Positions 20,047-29,062 are shown, numbered from the stretch's first letter. The stretch is DNA of 64,000 bases from Paenibacillus sp. LHD-38 (GCF_031157315.1 NZ_JAVIFU010000004.1:124001-188000), one strand, 5' to 3'. Translations and numbers: made by a program. Notes: generated by a model not told the origin, from the letters alone.

Positions 20047-20166
20047 TCATTCTTTATAGAAAAGCAGTTTGCGCTTGGCAATCACATAAGCGATTGCAAT
20101 GACGATCCCTAAGATTAGCATTAGGGAAAGCCAATTCTCCTTCATCCATTCAATCCATAAAGGCAT
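20047..20166 (-). CDS. Small membrane protein, 39 residues
   Basis: Reading the - strand gives MPLWIEWMKENWLSLMLILG..., 39 codons and a stop. A strong CGAGGAGG site lies 7 bases before the ATG. The middle is one hydrophobic helix (LSLMLILGIVIAIAYVIA) followed by KRKLLFYKE, which predicts a single-pass protein with a cytoplasmic basic tail. It faces the kinase gene tail to tail. I do not recognise the family. The ribosome binding site and clean membrane helix make it more than chance. Confidence 0.6.
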   Translation of the reverse strand: MPLWIEWMKENWLSLMLILGIVIAIAYVIAKRKLLFYKE

Positions 20167-20203
20167 GGGAGTACCTCCTCGAATCATTTTGATACCTTTA
20201 GTA

Positions 20204-20215
20204 GTTCCCGGGAAC
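20204..20215. promoter_or_regulatory. Perfect 12-bp palindrome, possible operator
   Basis: GTTCCCGGGAAC lies in the 189 bases between the start of the small membrane protein (- strand) and the selenium operon (+ strand). Its place in a divergent promoter region suggests a regulator site; the regulator is not identifiable. Confidence 0.35.
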
Positions 20216-20355
20216 ACTCCAGAATATTGATGGTATTCTTATATTGCGGCATCGAATTAGGGGGCTAGCTAGAAGCTCTTTCCTTCTTTTACGACAGAAA
20301 TTGTGTTAGGCTCAGATATTGACTAGAAATTTGTACTTAGGAGGAGAAAAGAGAA

Positions 20356-21294
20356 ATGTTCCAAAGAAGACAATCCTTTTTGGTATTAACATGTCTGCTG
20401 ATCTCTTGCATGCTTATGGCGGCTTGCAGTCATACGGAGAAGAGGGATGGGGGCACGTCGGCAAATCAAACCGAGAATAGTGAGAAACACGCAGAAATGC
20501 TCATCGGTGTTATTCCGGCTCAAGGAAGCAATCAGATGGAGCTCGGTGCGGACAAGCTCGCCAGCCTATTGACAGAGAAGCTGGGGTATAAAGTACACGC
20601 TGAGGTATATCCGGACTATAACGGTGTAGTGGAAGCGATGGGTGCCGGTAAGGTGCAAATGTCATATCTGGGCCCGCTTACGTATGTGGAAGCCCATGAG
20701 CGGTATGACGTCAAGGCGATTGTGACACAGCTTATTGCCGGAAAGCCATTTTATTATTCCTATTTGATTGCGCCTGCGGATTCTGCTTACAACTCACTCG
20801 ATGATGTCGTAAACAACGCGAAAAATATCCGTTTTGCATTTGGCGACATTAGCTCGACATCGGGCAGTCTTATTCCTGGCATAGCTCTTAAAAAAACCGG
20901 CGTGTTCAAATCCCAGCAGGAGCATGCTTTTAAAAGCATTACCTATACAGGGGACCATACGGCAACCGCGCTTGCTATCCAAAATAAGCAGCAGGATGTA
21001 GGAGCTATAGACAGCGCCTACTACAACAACTTGGTTAAGCAGGGGAAGATCGACGGAGAACAAATTAAAACCATTTGGCAGTCGGAAGAACTTTTCCAAT
21101 ACCCATGGGCTGTAGTAGACAGCATGACCGATGCCGATATTGAAATCATTCGGGAAACGATGCTCGCAATTACGGATGCCGATATTTTAAATGCTTTCGG
21201 TGGAGCAAGCGGATTTACAAAAGCGAGTAATGAGGACTATGCGTCAATCCGGCAAGCCGCAATAGATGACGGACGAATCAAGCCAAGGGAATAA
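20356..21294 (+). CDS. PhnD-type ABC substrate-binding lipoprotein, probably for selenium oxyanion
   Basis: 312-residue lipoprotein with signal and lipobox ending MAAC near residue 23. The body follows the phosphate/phosphite/phosphonate-binding PhnD family: IGVIPAQGSNQMELGADKLA, VQMSYLGPLTYVEAHE and FGDISSTSGSLIPGIAL. It is first in a tight run with permease, ATPase, selD and mnmH, all within 30 bases of one another. A PhnD-like family tied to selenium-using genomes (putative selenate ABC transporter) is known, so selenium oxyanion uptake is the best reading. Phosphonate or phosphite remains possible from the protein alone. AGGAGG lies before the ATG. Confidence 0.8.
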   Translation: MFQRRQSFLVLTCLLISCMLMAACSHTEKRDGGTSANQTENSEKHAEMLIGVIPAQGSNQMELGADKLASLLTEKLGYKVHAEVYPDYNGVVEAMGAGKVQMSYLGPLTYVEAHERYDVKAIVTQLIAGKPFYYSYLIAPADSAYNSLDDVVNNAKNIRFAFGDISSTSGSLIPGIALKKTGVFKSQQEHAFKSITYTGDHTATALAIQNKQQDVGAIDSAYYNNLVKQGKIDGEQIKTIWQSEELFQYPWAVVDSMTDADIEIIRETMLAITDADILNAFGGASGFTKASNEDYASIRQAAIDDGRIKPRE

Positions 21295-21296
21295 AA

Positions 21297-22043
21297 GTGA
21301 AAAAAACGGTTATTGTCGCGGTAGTTGTCGCTCTGCTCCTATGGTCAGGAGCGGGAGTTGATTTTTCAGCGGGATCGTTCGGCGATCTCGGAAATTCGTT
21401 TCGCTTTATCGCGGAGCATTGGTTCCCGATTGATTTATCGGATTGGCGGATAGCGTTGAAAGCGATGCTTGACACGCTGGAAATTGCTGTTTTCAGCACG
21501 CTTGCTGCTGTACTGATTACTTTTCCTTTGAGTTTTCTAGCGGCAGTGAATTGGGCGCCGTATCGATGGTTGTATGATTCCACACGATTCCTGTTTAATT
21601 TCTTACGCTCAATTCCGGAACTTGTATTGGCTCTGATCTTTATTCCGACGTTAGGGCTCGGCCCGATGCCTGCAGTCATGGCACTGATCATCCACAATGT
21701 CGGCGTGTTTGGAAAATTAATATCCGAAACGATCGAAGCAATGGATGATGGACCGCAGGAAGCCATGAAAGCACTTGGCGGCACAAGGCTTCTTGTGGCG
21801 GTTTATGGTATTATTCCACAGATGGTTCCGCTCATCTTATCTCAATATTTTTATCGGCTTGAGGTGGCGATTCGAACGACCTTGATTCTGGGTATTGTCG
21901 GAGCTGGCGGGCTAGGCCAATTGATCTATAACGATTTCAAGCAATTCATGTATCAAAAGGTGACTTTTGAGGTTCTGCTAATTATGATTCTGGTCACGGC
22001 CGTGGATTACCTCGGCGCAATGATCCGAAAGCGGGTGAAATAA
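21297..22043 (+). CDS. PhnE-type ABC permease of the selenium operon
   Basis: 248-residue inner-membrane permease with about five to six hydrophobic segments. The cytoplasmic EAA-like loop reads DDGPQEAMKALGGTRLL, and GIVGAGGLGQLIYNDF precedes the last helices, as in PhnE. GTG start, 2 bases after the binding-protein stop. It would form the channel for the substrate captured by the upstream lipoprotein. Confidence 0.82.
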   Translation: MKKTVIVAVVVALLLWSGAGVDFSAGSFGDLGNSFRFIAEHWFPIDLSDWRIALKAMLDTLEIAVFSTLAAVLITFPLSFLAAVNWAPYRWLYDSTRFLFNFLRSIPELVLALIFIPTLGLGPMPAVMALIIHNVGVFGKLISETIEAMDDGPQEAMKALGGTRLLVAVYGIIPQMVPLILSQYFYRLEVAIRTTLILGIVGAGGLGQLIYNDFKQFMYQKVTFEVLLIMILVTAVDYLGAMIRKRVK

Positions 22044-22044
22044 T

Positions 22045-22812
22045 TTGCTTGAACTAAAAGGAATTAGTAAACGGTATAGGGGAGAGAAGACATCAGCCTT
22101 AGATTCAGTTGATTTGCGTATTATGCCAGGGGAATTTGTAGCTGTGCTTGGCCGCAGCGGGGCAGGGAAATCGACGTTGATTCGCTCTATTAATAGACTT
22201 GTCGAGCCGGATGCCGGTGAGATCTTATGGGATGATCGTTCAATAACGGGAATGAACGCGAGTGATTTACGAAGCATCCGCAGTGAGATTGGAATGATAT
22301 TTCAACATTTTAATCTGCTGCCAAGACTGTCTGTAGTGACAAACGTTATCGCTGGCCGGTTTGCGGATATGCCAAGGTGGCGCAGCCTTACGGGCATGTA
22401 TTCAAAGCAGGATCGGAAAGATGCGCTTTCAGCGCTTCTGGAGGTAGGACTCGAGGATTTGGCAAAACGGCGAGTGGATAGTTTGAGCGGCGGGGAAAAG
22501 CAGCGCGTGGCTATCGCTCGCGTGTTGATGCAGCAGCCCACTTTTCTACTGGGCGACGAGCCTATTTCAAGTCTGGATACAGTCACGGCGGAGAGGATCA
22601 TGACGTACATCGCAAGGCTGCATCTAGAGCGGGGGATGACAATCATGCTCAATCTGCATGATGTATCCATAGCGCGAGCATACGCGACAAGAATAATCGG
22701 TATAACAGCAGGGCGCATAACGTTTGACGGTACACCGGATCAATTAGGCAGCGCAGAGATGCATTTGATCTATCCGCCGGACGAGAAGGATGGCGTTTAC
22801 AATTTAAGCTAG
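22045..22812 (+). CDS. PhnC-type ABC ATPase of the selenium operon
   Basis: 255-residue ATPase with Walker A GRSGAGKSTLI, Q-loop IFQHFNLLPRLS, signature LSGGEKQRVAIARVL, Walker B FLLGDEPISSLD and the H-loop His in LNLHDVSIA. It starts at TTG one base after the permease stop, so translation is probably coupled. It completes a three-part importer placed directly ahead of selD. Confidence 0.85.
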   Translation: MLELKGISKRYRGEKTSALDSVDLRIMPGEFVAVLGRSGAGKSTLIRSINRLVEPDAGEILWDDRSITGMNASDLRSIRSEIGMIFQHFNLLPRLSVVTNVIAGRFADMPRWRSLTGMYSKQDRKDALSALLEVGLEDLAKRRVDSLSGGEKQRVAIARVLMQQPTFLLGDEPISSLDTVTAERIMTYIARLHLERGMTIMLNLHDVSIARAYATRIIGITAGRITFDGTPDQLGSAEMHLIYPPDEKDGVYNLS

Positions 22813-22828
22813 AAGGGAAATGATATGC

Positions 22829-23881
22829 ATGTCACAAGACAATAGGATCAAATTGACAAGTCTTTCAAGCAAGGGGGGCTGTGGTTGTAAAATCGGACCT
22901 GCCGATCTCTCTGAGGTGCTTCGGAACCTTCCAATTTCGGAACCGAATCCTAATTTGCTAGTTGGGCTGGATACAAGCGATGATGCCGGTGTATACAAGC
23001 TGAATGATGAGCTTGCTCTTGTGCAGACGCTTGATTTTTTTACCCCGATTGTAGATGATCCGTACTCTTTCGGCCAAGTTGCGGCAGCGAACGCGATCAG
23101 CGATATCTACGCAATGGGAGGCAAACCGCTCACTGTACTAAACATCGTTGCTTTTCCGATAAGCACGCTCCCAAAGCAGGTTTTGACCGATATTCTACGT
23201 GGCGCTGCGGATAAAGTGAAAGAAGCGGGAGCAACACTTGTCGGCGGACATTCCATTGATGACAAAGAGCCGAAATTCGGGCTTGCGGTTACAGGACTTG
23301 TTCATCCTGGTAGAGTGCGGACAAACGCAGGAGCAAAACCCGGTGACAAGCTGATTCTAACCAAGCCGATCGGAGTAGGCATTCTCACGACATCCATCAA
23401 AAAAGATCAGTTAACTGATGAAGAGATTAACCGGGTTATTGAGGTAATGGCCACATTGAACAAAACAGCTGCTGAGACGATGGAACCTTTTGACGTTCAT
23501 GCATGCACAGATGTAACCGGTTTTGGCCTTCTGGGCCATGCTTCTGAAATGGCTAAGGGCAGCCATGTCGGCATTCATATGTTCCAAAAAAGAGTGCCAG
23601 TGCTGCCGCGCGTTCGTGAATTAGCAGAAGCGGGCTTCGTGCCAGGCGGTACAAAAAATAACTATGCACATCTCGAAGGTTCGATTTCATTCTCCGAAGA
23701 CCTTGATCAAATTGACCAATGGATACTTTGTGACGCAGTTACATCGGGCGGCTTGCTGATTTCAGTTGACTCGGTGCAGGCGGAGACACTGCTGGACAAG
23801 CTGCGCGCTGCCGGTGTGGACGCGCATCTCATTGGTGAAGTTACTGCCGAATATCCTGGACAAATCATTGTAACTTCCTAG
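22829..23881 (+). CDS. selD: Selenide, water dikinase SelD
   Basis: Makes selenophosphate from selenide and ATP, the activated selenium donor. The protein has about 350 residues from the ATG at 22829, which sits 11 bases after AGAAGGG; the in-frame ATG at 22820 is too close to that site. The active loop GGCGCKIG gives Cys18 and Lys21 in the catalytic positions, so this is the Cys form, not a selenoprotein. Other hallmarks are LVQTLDFFTPIVDDPYSFG, GGHSIDDKEPKFG and CTDVTGFGLLGHASEMA. It supplies MnmH, encoded next. Confidence 0.96.
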   Translation: MSQDNRIKLTSLSSKGGCGCKIGPADLSEVLRNLPISEPNPNLLVGLDTSDDAGVYKLNDELALVQTLDFFTPIVDDPYSFGQVAAANAISDIYAMGGKPLTVLNIVAFPISTLPKQVLTDILRGAADKVKEAGATLVGGHSIDDKEPKFGLAVTGLVHPGRVRTNAGAKPGDKLILTKPIGVGILTTSIKKDQLTDEEINRVIEVMATLNKTAAETMEPFDVHACTDVTGFGLLGHASEMAKGSHVGIHMFQKRVPVLPRVRELAEAGFVPGGTKNNYAHLEGSISFSEDLDQIDQWILCDAVTSGGLLISVDSVQAETLLDKLRAAGVDAHLIGEVTAEYPGQIIVTS

Positions 23882-23908
23882 AACTACATTAAAGGAGCTG
23901 TATACGAC

Positions 23909-24952
23909 ATGTTTCAGGATCTGACAGTAGCTGAACTCCTCGAGCTTCATAAAAAAGGAGAAGCTCAGTTAATTGATGTCCGCTCGCAGTCTGAATTTGC
24001 GGAATCTACGATTCCGGGCAGCATAAACATTCCGCTTTTTGACGATGCCGAGAGAGCAGAGGTAGGCACGTTATACAAGCAAGAAAGCGTGGATGCGGCC
24101 AAAGACAGAGGACTGGAAATCGTATCGCGCAAGCTGCCTGATTTTATCAGGACAATTGCGGGAAATAGCTTCCCGCACAAAATTGTGTTTTGCTGGCGCG
24201 GAGGAATGAGGAGCCGAACATCAGCGACTCTCGCATCGCTCATGGGTTTAAAGATGTACCGCCTAAACGGAGGTTTTCGCGCTTATCGCAGATGGGTTGT
24301 CGAGACATTGGAAGGCTATACGGAGCTGCCTCCCTGTTATGTCATTAACGGGTATACCGGAACAGGAAAGACAGAGCTGCTAATCCGTTTACAAGAACGG
24401 GGTTACCCTGTTATTAATCTTGAATGGATGGCAGAGCACCGAGGTTCGATTTTTGGTCATATTGGAAAAACGCCAAGTAATCAAAAAACGTTTGAATCAC
24501 GATTAGTTCATGAACTTATCCGATTGAGAAATGCGCCCTATTTAATCCTGGAAGCGGAAAGTAAACGTGTGGGGAAAGCGGTATTGCCTGAGTTTCTGAT
24601 AAAAGCAAAAGAAAAAGGGACAGCGATATTTATTGAAATTCCGGACGAGCAAAGAGTTTTGAATATTATAAACGATTACAAGCCGCAGGAGAATAAAGAA
24701 GAGTTTATGCGCTCTTTCGAACGGATTGAGAAGCGCATCCATACGCCCATTGCCGCTGAAATCCGCAGTTCGTTGCAGGAAGACAGGTTTAATGATGCTG
24801 CTAAACTGTTGCTGCTGCATTACTACGACTCGCGATACCAATATGCGACGGATCAGTATGAACAAGTAAGAATGACCGTGACCGCGGCCAATTTGGATCA
24901 AGCTTTTGATGAGATCATCAGGAAGCTGCCTAACCTGCCTCTAAGTGATTGA
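23909..24952 (+). CDS. mnmH: tRNA 2-selenouridine synthase MnmH (SelU)
   Basis: Replaces sulfur in 2-thiouridine at the wobble position of certain tRNAs with selenium from selenophosphate, through a geranylated intermediate. The 347-residue protein has an N-terminal rhodanese domain with the catalytic Cys95 in FCWRGGMRS and a C-terminal P-loop domain with GYTGTGKTE at 148-156. Length is slightly below the E. coli enzyme. AAAGGAG precedes the ATG. No selA, selB or selC is seen in the window, so selenium here can be tied only to tRNA modification. Confidence 0.95.
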   Translation: MFQDLTVAELLELHKKGEAQLIDVRSQSEFAESTIPGSINIPLFDDAERAEVGTLYKQESVDAAKDRGLEIVSRKLPDFIRTIAGNSFPHKIVFCWRGGMRSRTSATLASLMGLKMYRLNGGFRAYRRWVVETLEGYTELPPCYVINGYTGTGKTELLIRLQERGYPVINLEWMAEHRGSIFGHIGKTPSNQKTFESRLVHELIRLRNAPYLILEAESKRVGKAVLPEFLIKAKEKGTAIFIEIPDEQRVLNIINDYKPQENKEEFMRSFERIEKRIHTPIAAEIRSSLQEDRFNDAAKLLLLHYYDSRYQYATDQYEQVRMTVTAANLDQAFDEIIRKLPNLPLSD

Positions 24953-25046
24953 CAGGTGAAGAACAGTGATGCTATTATGGTTTTAACATAAATTCATAGT
25001 ATACAGGTAGGAATTATTATATATAAGCTAACAGGAGGTTATCGGG

Positions 25047-25868
25047 ATGGAAAAGCACTTGACGCTGCGACATAACGAGTTAGAGCTTGCGGCAACGCTG
25101 CATTACCCCGCAGACGGAATTAAAAATGAAACAGAGAAAAGGCAAGCCATTATCATATGCCATGGCTTCATTGGCTCTCGCATTGGCGTTGACCGATTGT
25201 TCGTGAAGACTGCTCGTGCGCTTGCAGCGCAAGGCTCTTACGTTCTGCGCTTTGATTACGGCGGCTGCGGAGAGAGCAACGGAGATTACGGTGCTCTCGG
25301 CTTCGATTCGATGATCGACCAGACCAGAAGCGCGATCGATTATGTGGCAAGCATGGAGTGCGTCGATCCGCGCCGTATCGTATTGCTCGGCCACAGTCTT
25401 GGAGGAGCGGTTGCGATTATGACAGCCGTTAAGGACAAGCGGGCAAAGAGGCTGGTGCTTTGGTCCCCGGTAGCCTATCCGTTTAATGATATTGTACGTA
25501 TCGTGGGACGCAGCAGCTATGATAACGCCGTTACGACAGGCATCTCTGATTATCAAGGGTATACACTGCAGCCCGTATTCTTCGAATCGCTGCTCCAGCA
25601 TCAGCCGTTTCAAGCGGCAACGAGATTTGGGGGCGAGGTGCTGCTTGTGCACGGCACGAGCGATGAGCTGATTCCAGTTGACTACAGCTTCCTCTACCAG
25701 AAGGTGTTCTGGACCCGCAGCGAGGGCTTATGCGATAAGGAAATTATTTTTCAAGCGAATCATACGTACTCTGCCCGCAGCCATCAGGAGGAAGCGATCC
25801 GCGTCACCACGGATTGGTTGAACGGTCTTGAGAAGCAGCAGGAGGATTGGCATCACTGGAGTATCTAA
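25047..25868 (+). CDS. Alpha/beta hydrolase
   Basis: 273-residue serine hydrolase of the esterase/peptidase-like alpha/beta fold, cytosolic (no signal). Visible parts are an oxyanion segment CHGFIGSRIG, the nucleophile elbow GHSLGGA, the acid in LVHGTSDELIP, and the His in QANHTYSARSHQ. An AGGAGG site precedes the ATG. It is monocistronic, with a 94-base gap before it and a terminator after. The substrate is unknown. Confidence 0.85.
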   Translation: MEKHLTLRHNELELAATLHYPADGIKNETEKRQAIIICHGFIGSRIGVDRLFVKTARALAAQGSYVLRFDYGGCGESNGDYGALGFDSMIDQTRSAIDYVASMECVDPRRIVLLGHSLGGAVAIMTAVKDKRAKRLVLWSPVAYPFNDIVRIVGRSSYDNAVTTGISDYQGYTLQPVFFESLLQHQPFQAATRFGGEVLLVHGTSDELIPVDYSFLYQKVFWTRSEGLCDKEIIFQANHTYSARSHQEEAIRVTTDWLNGLEKQQEDWHHWSI

Positions 25869-25882
25869 GCAAATGGAAGGCT

Positions 25883-25925
25883 AAAAGGGGCAAGCTCACA
25901 GATAATATGAGCTTGCCCCTTTATT
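25883..25925 (+). terminator. Rho-independent terminator
   Basis: AAAAGGGGCAAGCTCA (25883-25898) pairs with TGAGCTTGCCCCTTT (from 25908). It is A-rich before and T-rich after, so it may work in both directions. Confidence 0.85.
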
Positions 25926-26120
25926 CGGTTTGACGTCTGAATCTTCAAGCCCTCCTTATACGCTTACTGGTAGAAGATAAGGTTACCATGTGAAATTATT
26001 GATTTTTCAACCGAGAAGCAGCATTTTTTGTCGAGACATCCTCTGTGAATTGTGTTTAAATGGAAGAAGTATGAAACCGAATACAAGCTAAGCTTAGCGG
26101 GGAAAAGGCAGGGTTATCGT

Positions 26121-27194
26121 ATGGACAAACCAATCCGAAATACGGCAGCAGCGCTGCTATTATCGATTACCATTCTCCTTGCGTCATGCAGCGGAGATAA
26201 CGGCGGAGGCAACACGACGCAGCCAACAAATGAAAATAACGAACCGACGAGCACGACAGAGCCTGTATTTGAGCCGACACCGCTTCCTTATGATGCGCCG
26301 TTAACCGGCTTGAAGCTGGAAAAAGCCGCGGAGGCAAGGCCGATTGCTGTGATGATTAATAATTTTGCAGCTGCTCGTCCGCAGTCCGGACTGACGAACG
26401 CCGACGTGATATGGGAAGTGCTTGCCGAAGGCGGTATTACGCGGTTAATTGCGGTATTCCAGTGCACGGAAGGATTGACCGATTCGATTGGTCCGATCCG
26501 CAGCATCAGGCCTTATCTCATTGATATCGGAGACAGTTACGGAGCGATACTTGCTCATGCAGGCGCAAGCAACGACGGTTATGATGTGCTGCAGCATCAG
26601 GGCAAGCCTTATTTAGATGAGATCTCGAATGCAGGCAGTTATTTCTGGAGGAGCAAGGATCGGAAAGCGCCGCATAACTTGTATTCAAGCTTAGAGAAGC
26701 TGCGCACGGGTGCGGAGAAGAAGAAATACAACTTGGATAAACAGGTGCCTCCGTACACGTTCGCGGAAACGGGCTCCGCAGAGGCTGGGGTTCCGGCATC
26801 TGATATTACGATTTCTTTCCTGCTCAAAGATTACAGCGTAGGCTATGTATATGACTCGGCTGCCGGTTTGTATAAACGCTCCATTGGCGGCAAGCCGCAT
26901 ATTGATTTGAACAATAATGAACAGCTCTCGGGGACGAACCTGGTCGTGCTCGGAGCGGATCATGAGACGCTGGATAATGCGGGAAGGCTTTCGGTCGATA
27001 TGACAAGCGGAGGCTCGGCAATGCTGTTCCAGAAGGGCAAAGCCATTGAAGCGGAATGGGTCAGGGCTCCTGACGGAATGGTTCGGATTGTGAAGAATGG
27101 GGTAGAGCTGCCATTCGTTCCCGGTAAAACCTTCTTTCATATCGTGCCGAACAAACCGACATTTGAGGGGCATGTATCTTGGGTACAAATGTAG
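26121..27194 (+). CDS. yerB: DUF3048 (YerB-like) lipoprotein
   Basis: Predicted lipoprotein of 357 residues from the ATG at 26121 (AGGCAGGG upstream). The frame opens at 26052, but only the later start places the signal peptide correctly, ending in LLASC. After an Asn/Thr/Pro-rich linker comes the DUF3048 region: PIAVMINNFAAARPQSGL, VIWEVLAEGGITRLIAVFQ, GPIRSIRPYLIDI and AHAGASNDGYDVL. B. subtilis yerB lies just downstream of the pur operon, as here. The biochemical role is not established. Confidence 0.88.
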   Translation: MDKPIRNTAAALLLSITILLASCSGDNGGGNTTQPTNENNEPTSTTEPVFEPTPLPYDAPLTGLKLEKAAEARPIAVMINNFAAARPQSGLTNADVIWEVLAEGGITRLIAVFQCTEGLTDSIGPIRSIRPYLIDIGDSYGAILAHAGASNDGYDVLQHQGKPYLDEISNAGSYFWRSKDRKAPHNLYSSLEKLRTGAEKKKYNLDKQVPPYTFAETGSAEAGVPASDITISFLLKDYSVGYVYDSAAGLYKRSIGGKPHIDLNNNEQLSGTNLVVLGADHETLDNAGRLSVDMTSGGSAMLFQKGKAIEAEWVRAPDGMVRIVKNGVELPFVPGKTFFHIVPNKPTFEGHVSWVQM

Positions 27195-27252
27195 CACTTT
27201 GGAAACACTGTTAACAGGCGTTAACGGATGAGCTTCCTGGGTATATAGAAAG

Positions 27253-27284
27253 GACGCAATCTGTAAAGGGATTGCGTCTTTTTT
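27253..27284 (+). terminator. Rho-independent terminator
   Basis: GACGCAATC (27253-27261) pairs with GATTGCGTC (27270-27278), followed by six T. Confidence 0.88.
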
Positions 27285-27310
27285 ATATTTATTATGAAAA
27301 TCTAAAAGTT

Positions 27311-27338
27311 TTCATAAAACCTTTACATTCTCTTAACA
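27311..27338 (+). promoter_or_regulatory. PhoP-box-like direct repeats before the phosphate transporter
   Basis: Three hexamers, TTCATA (27311), TTTACA (27322) and TTAACA (27333), lie 11 bases apart (5-base spacers). This matches the TT(A/T)ACA direct repeats bound by PhoP in Bacillus. A -10-like TAAGAT lies about 20 bases downstream. The genes controlled are a PiT transporter pair, which makes PhoPR control under phosphate starvation plausible. Confidence 0.55.
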
Positions 27339-27415
27339 ATTCGCATGTAAACTATGTTAAGATATTGTGGGCTCAGCAGTGCGCCTAAACATCAAGTCGG
27401 GTAAAGGGGATTACG

Positions 27416-28027
27416 ATGTTCAAGAAAAAGGATATTTTCTTTAAGACGTTCGAAGAAATGGCTGACTCTATCGTCGAGGCTGTTGAGTACTTCGCCAAAG
27501 GGCTGTCAGACTTATCGGATGTATCAGCTTTCGCCAAAACCATGAAGGAATACGAAAGCAAATGCGACAAACATGTGCACACGATTCTGAAGGAGCTGAA
27601 CAAAACGTTCATCACTCCAATCGAGCGCGAAGATATTATGGCCCTGACGAGTTCGCTTGATGATGTGCTTGATGGCATAGAAGCGTGTGCTTCTCGTTTT
27701 GAAATGTACAACATCCGTGAGAAGGACGAGTACATAACCCTGTTCGGCGACATTCTTGTTCGTTCATCACACCAAATCAAGAAGGCGATTTACTTGCTGA
27801 CTGAGCGTAAGCTGCTTGCTATTCGCGAGCCGAATATTGCGCTAAACGAGCTGGAGAACCAAGCGGATGATCTGCTTCGGGTTTGCATTAAGAGCTTGTT
27901 CACGAACGTCAAAGATCCAATTGAGCTGATGAAGCGCAAAGAGATTTACGAGATGCTGGAGCAAACGACCGACTACTGCGAAGATGTTGCTAATACGCTG
28001 GAATCGATCATTATGCGTAACAGCTAA
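27416..28027 (+). CDS. DUF47 family PhoU-like accessory protein
   Basis: 203-residue helical, cytoplasmic protein. It opens KKKDIFFKTFEEMADSIVEAVEYF and has the family blocks CDKHVHTILKELNKTFITPIEREDI and LDDVLDGIEACASRFEMY. DUF47 proteins resemble PhoU and are typically encoded next to PiT phosphate permeases. Here the permease follows after 24 bases. Role inferred: regulating or coupling phosphate uptake. Confidence 0.9.
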   Translation: MFKKKDIFFKTFEEMADSIVEAVEYFAKGLSDLSDVSAFAKTMKEYESKCDKHVHTILKELNKTFITPIEREDIMALTSSLDDVLDGIEACASRFEMYNIREKDEYITLFGDILVRSSHQIKKAIYLLTERKLLAIREPNIALNELENQADDLLRVCIKSLFTNVKDPIELMKRKEIYEMLEQTTDYCEDVANTLESIIMRNS

Positions 28028-28051
28028 TCTGGAGAGTAGGAGTCTTAAACA

Positions 28052-29047
28052 ATGGATTTAATGGTTCTATGGATTGTAGTATTTCTAGCGCTTTCGTTTG
28101 ATTTTATAAATGGATTTCACGATACGGCCAATGCCATTGCGACTGCGGTATCCACTCGGGCATTAAAACCTAGAGTCGCAATCATCCTGGCGGCTGTTAT
28201 GAACTTCGTTGGCGCCATAACCTTCACGGGTGTTGCCGCGACAATCGGCAAGGGCGTTGCTAATCCGGCTGAGCTGGAGCAGGGCGTTCCAATCGTTATC
28301 GCTGCCTTATTGTCCGCGATAGTATGGAATTTGCTCACTTGGTGGTTTGGCATCCCGTCCTCATCCTCGCATGCTTTGATCGGCTCTCTTGCGGGCGCGG
28401 TTATCGGCGGAGCAGGTATGAGCGCGATTAACTCCGGCGGACTGATCAAGATCGTACAAGCATTGATCTTTTCACCGCTGATTGCGTTCACTGCTGGTTT
28501 TATCATCATGTGGATACTAAAATTGGTGTTCGCCAAATCAAGTCCGCATCAAGTGAATAAAGGGTTTCGTTTTGGCCAGATTCTTACGGCTGCGTTCCAA
28601 TCGTTCTCACACGGTACGAATGATGCGCAGAAAGCGATGGGTATCATCGTATTTGCGCTTGTAGCATCCGGCGTTCAGTCGACGATGGACGTTCCGCTCT
28701 GGGTTAAAATTTCCGCAGCGACAGCAATGGCGCTCGGTACTTCGGTCGGCGGCTGGAAGATCATCAAGACGATGGGTACAAAAATTTTCAAAATCGAGCC
28801 GATCAACGGTTTCGCAGCTGATATCGGTTCCGCTGCAGTTATTCTGACGGCAACCATGATTCACCTGCCGGTAAGTACAACGCATGTGATTACCTCTTCG
28901 ATCCTCGGCGTCGGCAGCGCAAAGCGCTTCTCTGCTGTAAAATGGGGCGTTGCAGGCCGTATCATCATTGCGTGGATCATTACCATTCCGATTACGGTCG
29001 TAATGGCTATGATATTCTATTGGATTATTCATTTCTTCTTCCTGTAA
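28052..29047 (+). CDS. pit: PiT-family inorganic phosphate permease
   Basis: 331-residue integral membrane transporter of the PHO4/PiT family, a low-affinity cation-coupled phosphate importer. Duplicated signatures are FDFINGFHDTANAIATAV at the N-terminus and SFSHGTNDAQKAMGIIVFAL near residue 190, with SSSHALIGSLAGAVIG and PVSTTHVITSSILGVG in the two halves. The length is in the short bacterial PiT range. Co-transcribed with the DUF47 gene and closed by a branched terminator. Confidence 0.93.
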   Translation: MDLMVLWIVVFLALSFDFINGFHDTANAIATAVSTRALKPRVAIILAAVMNFVGAITFTGVAATIGKGVANPAELEQGVPIVIAALLSAIVWNLLTWWFGIPSSSSHALIGSLAGAVIGGAGMSAINSGGLIKIVQALIFSPLIAFTAGFIIMWILKLVFAKSSPHQVNKGFRFGQILTAAFQSFSHGTNDAQKAMGIIVFALVASGVQSTMDVPLWVKISAATAMALGTSVGGWKIIKTMGTKIFKIEPINGFAADIGSAAVILTATMIHLPVSTTHVITSSILGVGSAKRFSAVKWGVAGRIIIAWIITIPITVVMAMIFYWIIHFFFL

Positions 29048-29062
29048 GAAGAATGACCTGAG

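Noticed and set aside
22829..23881. selD as a selenoprotein with in-frame TGA
   Set aside because: The catalytic position is a normal Cys codon and the frame has no internal TGA.
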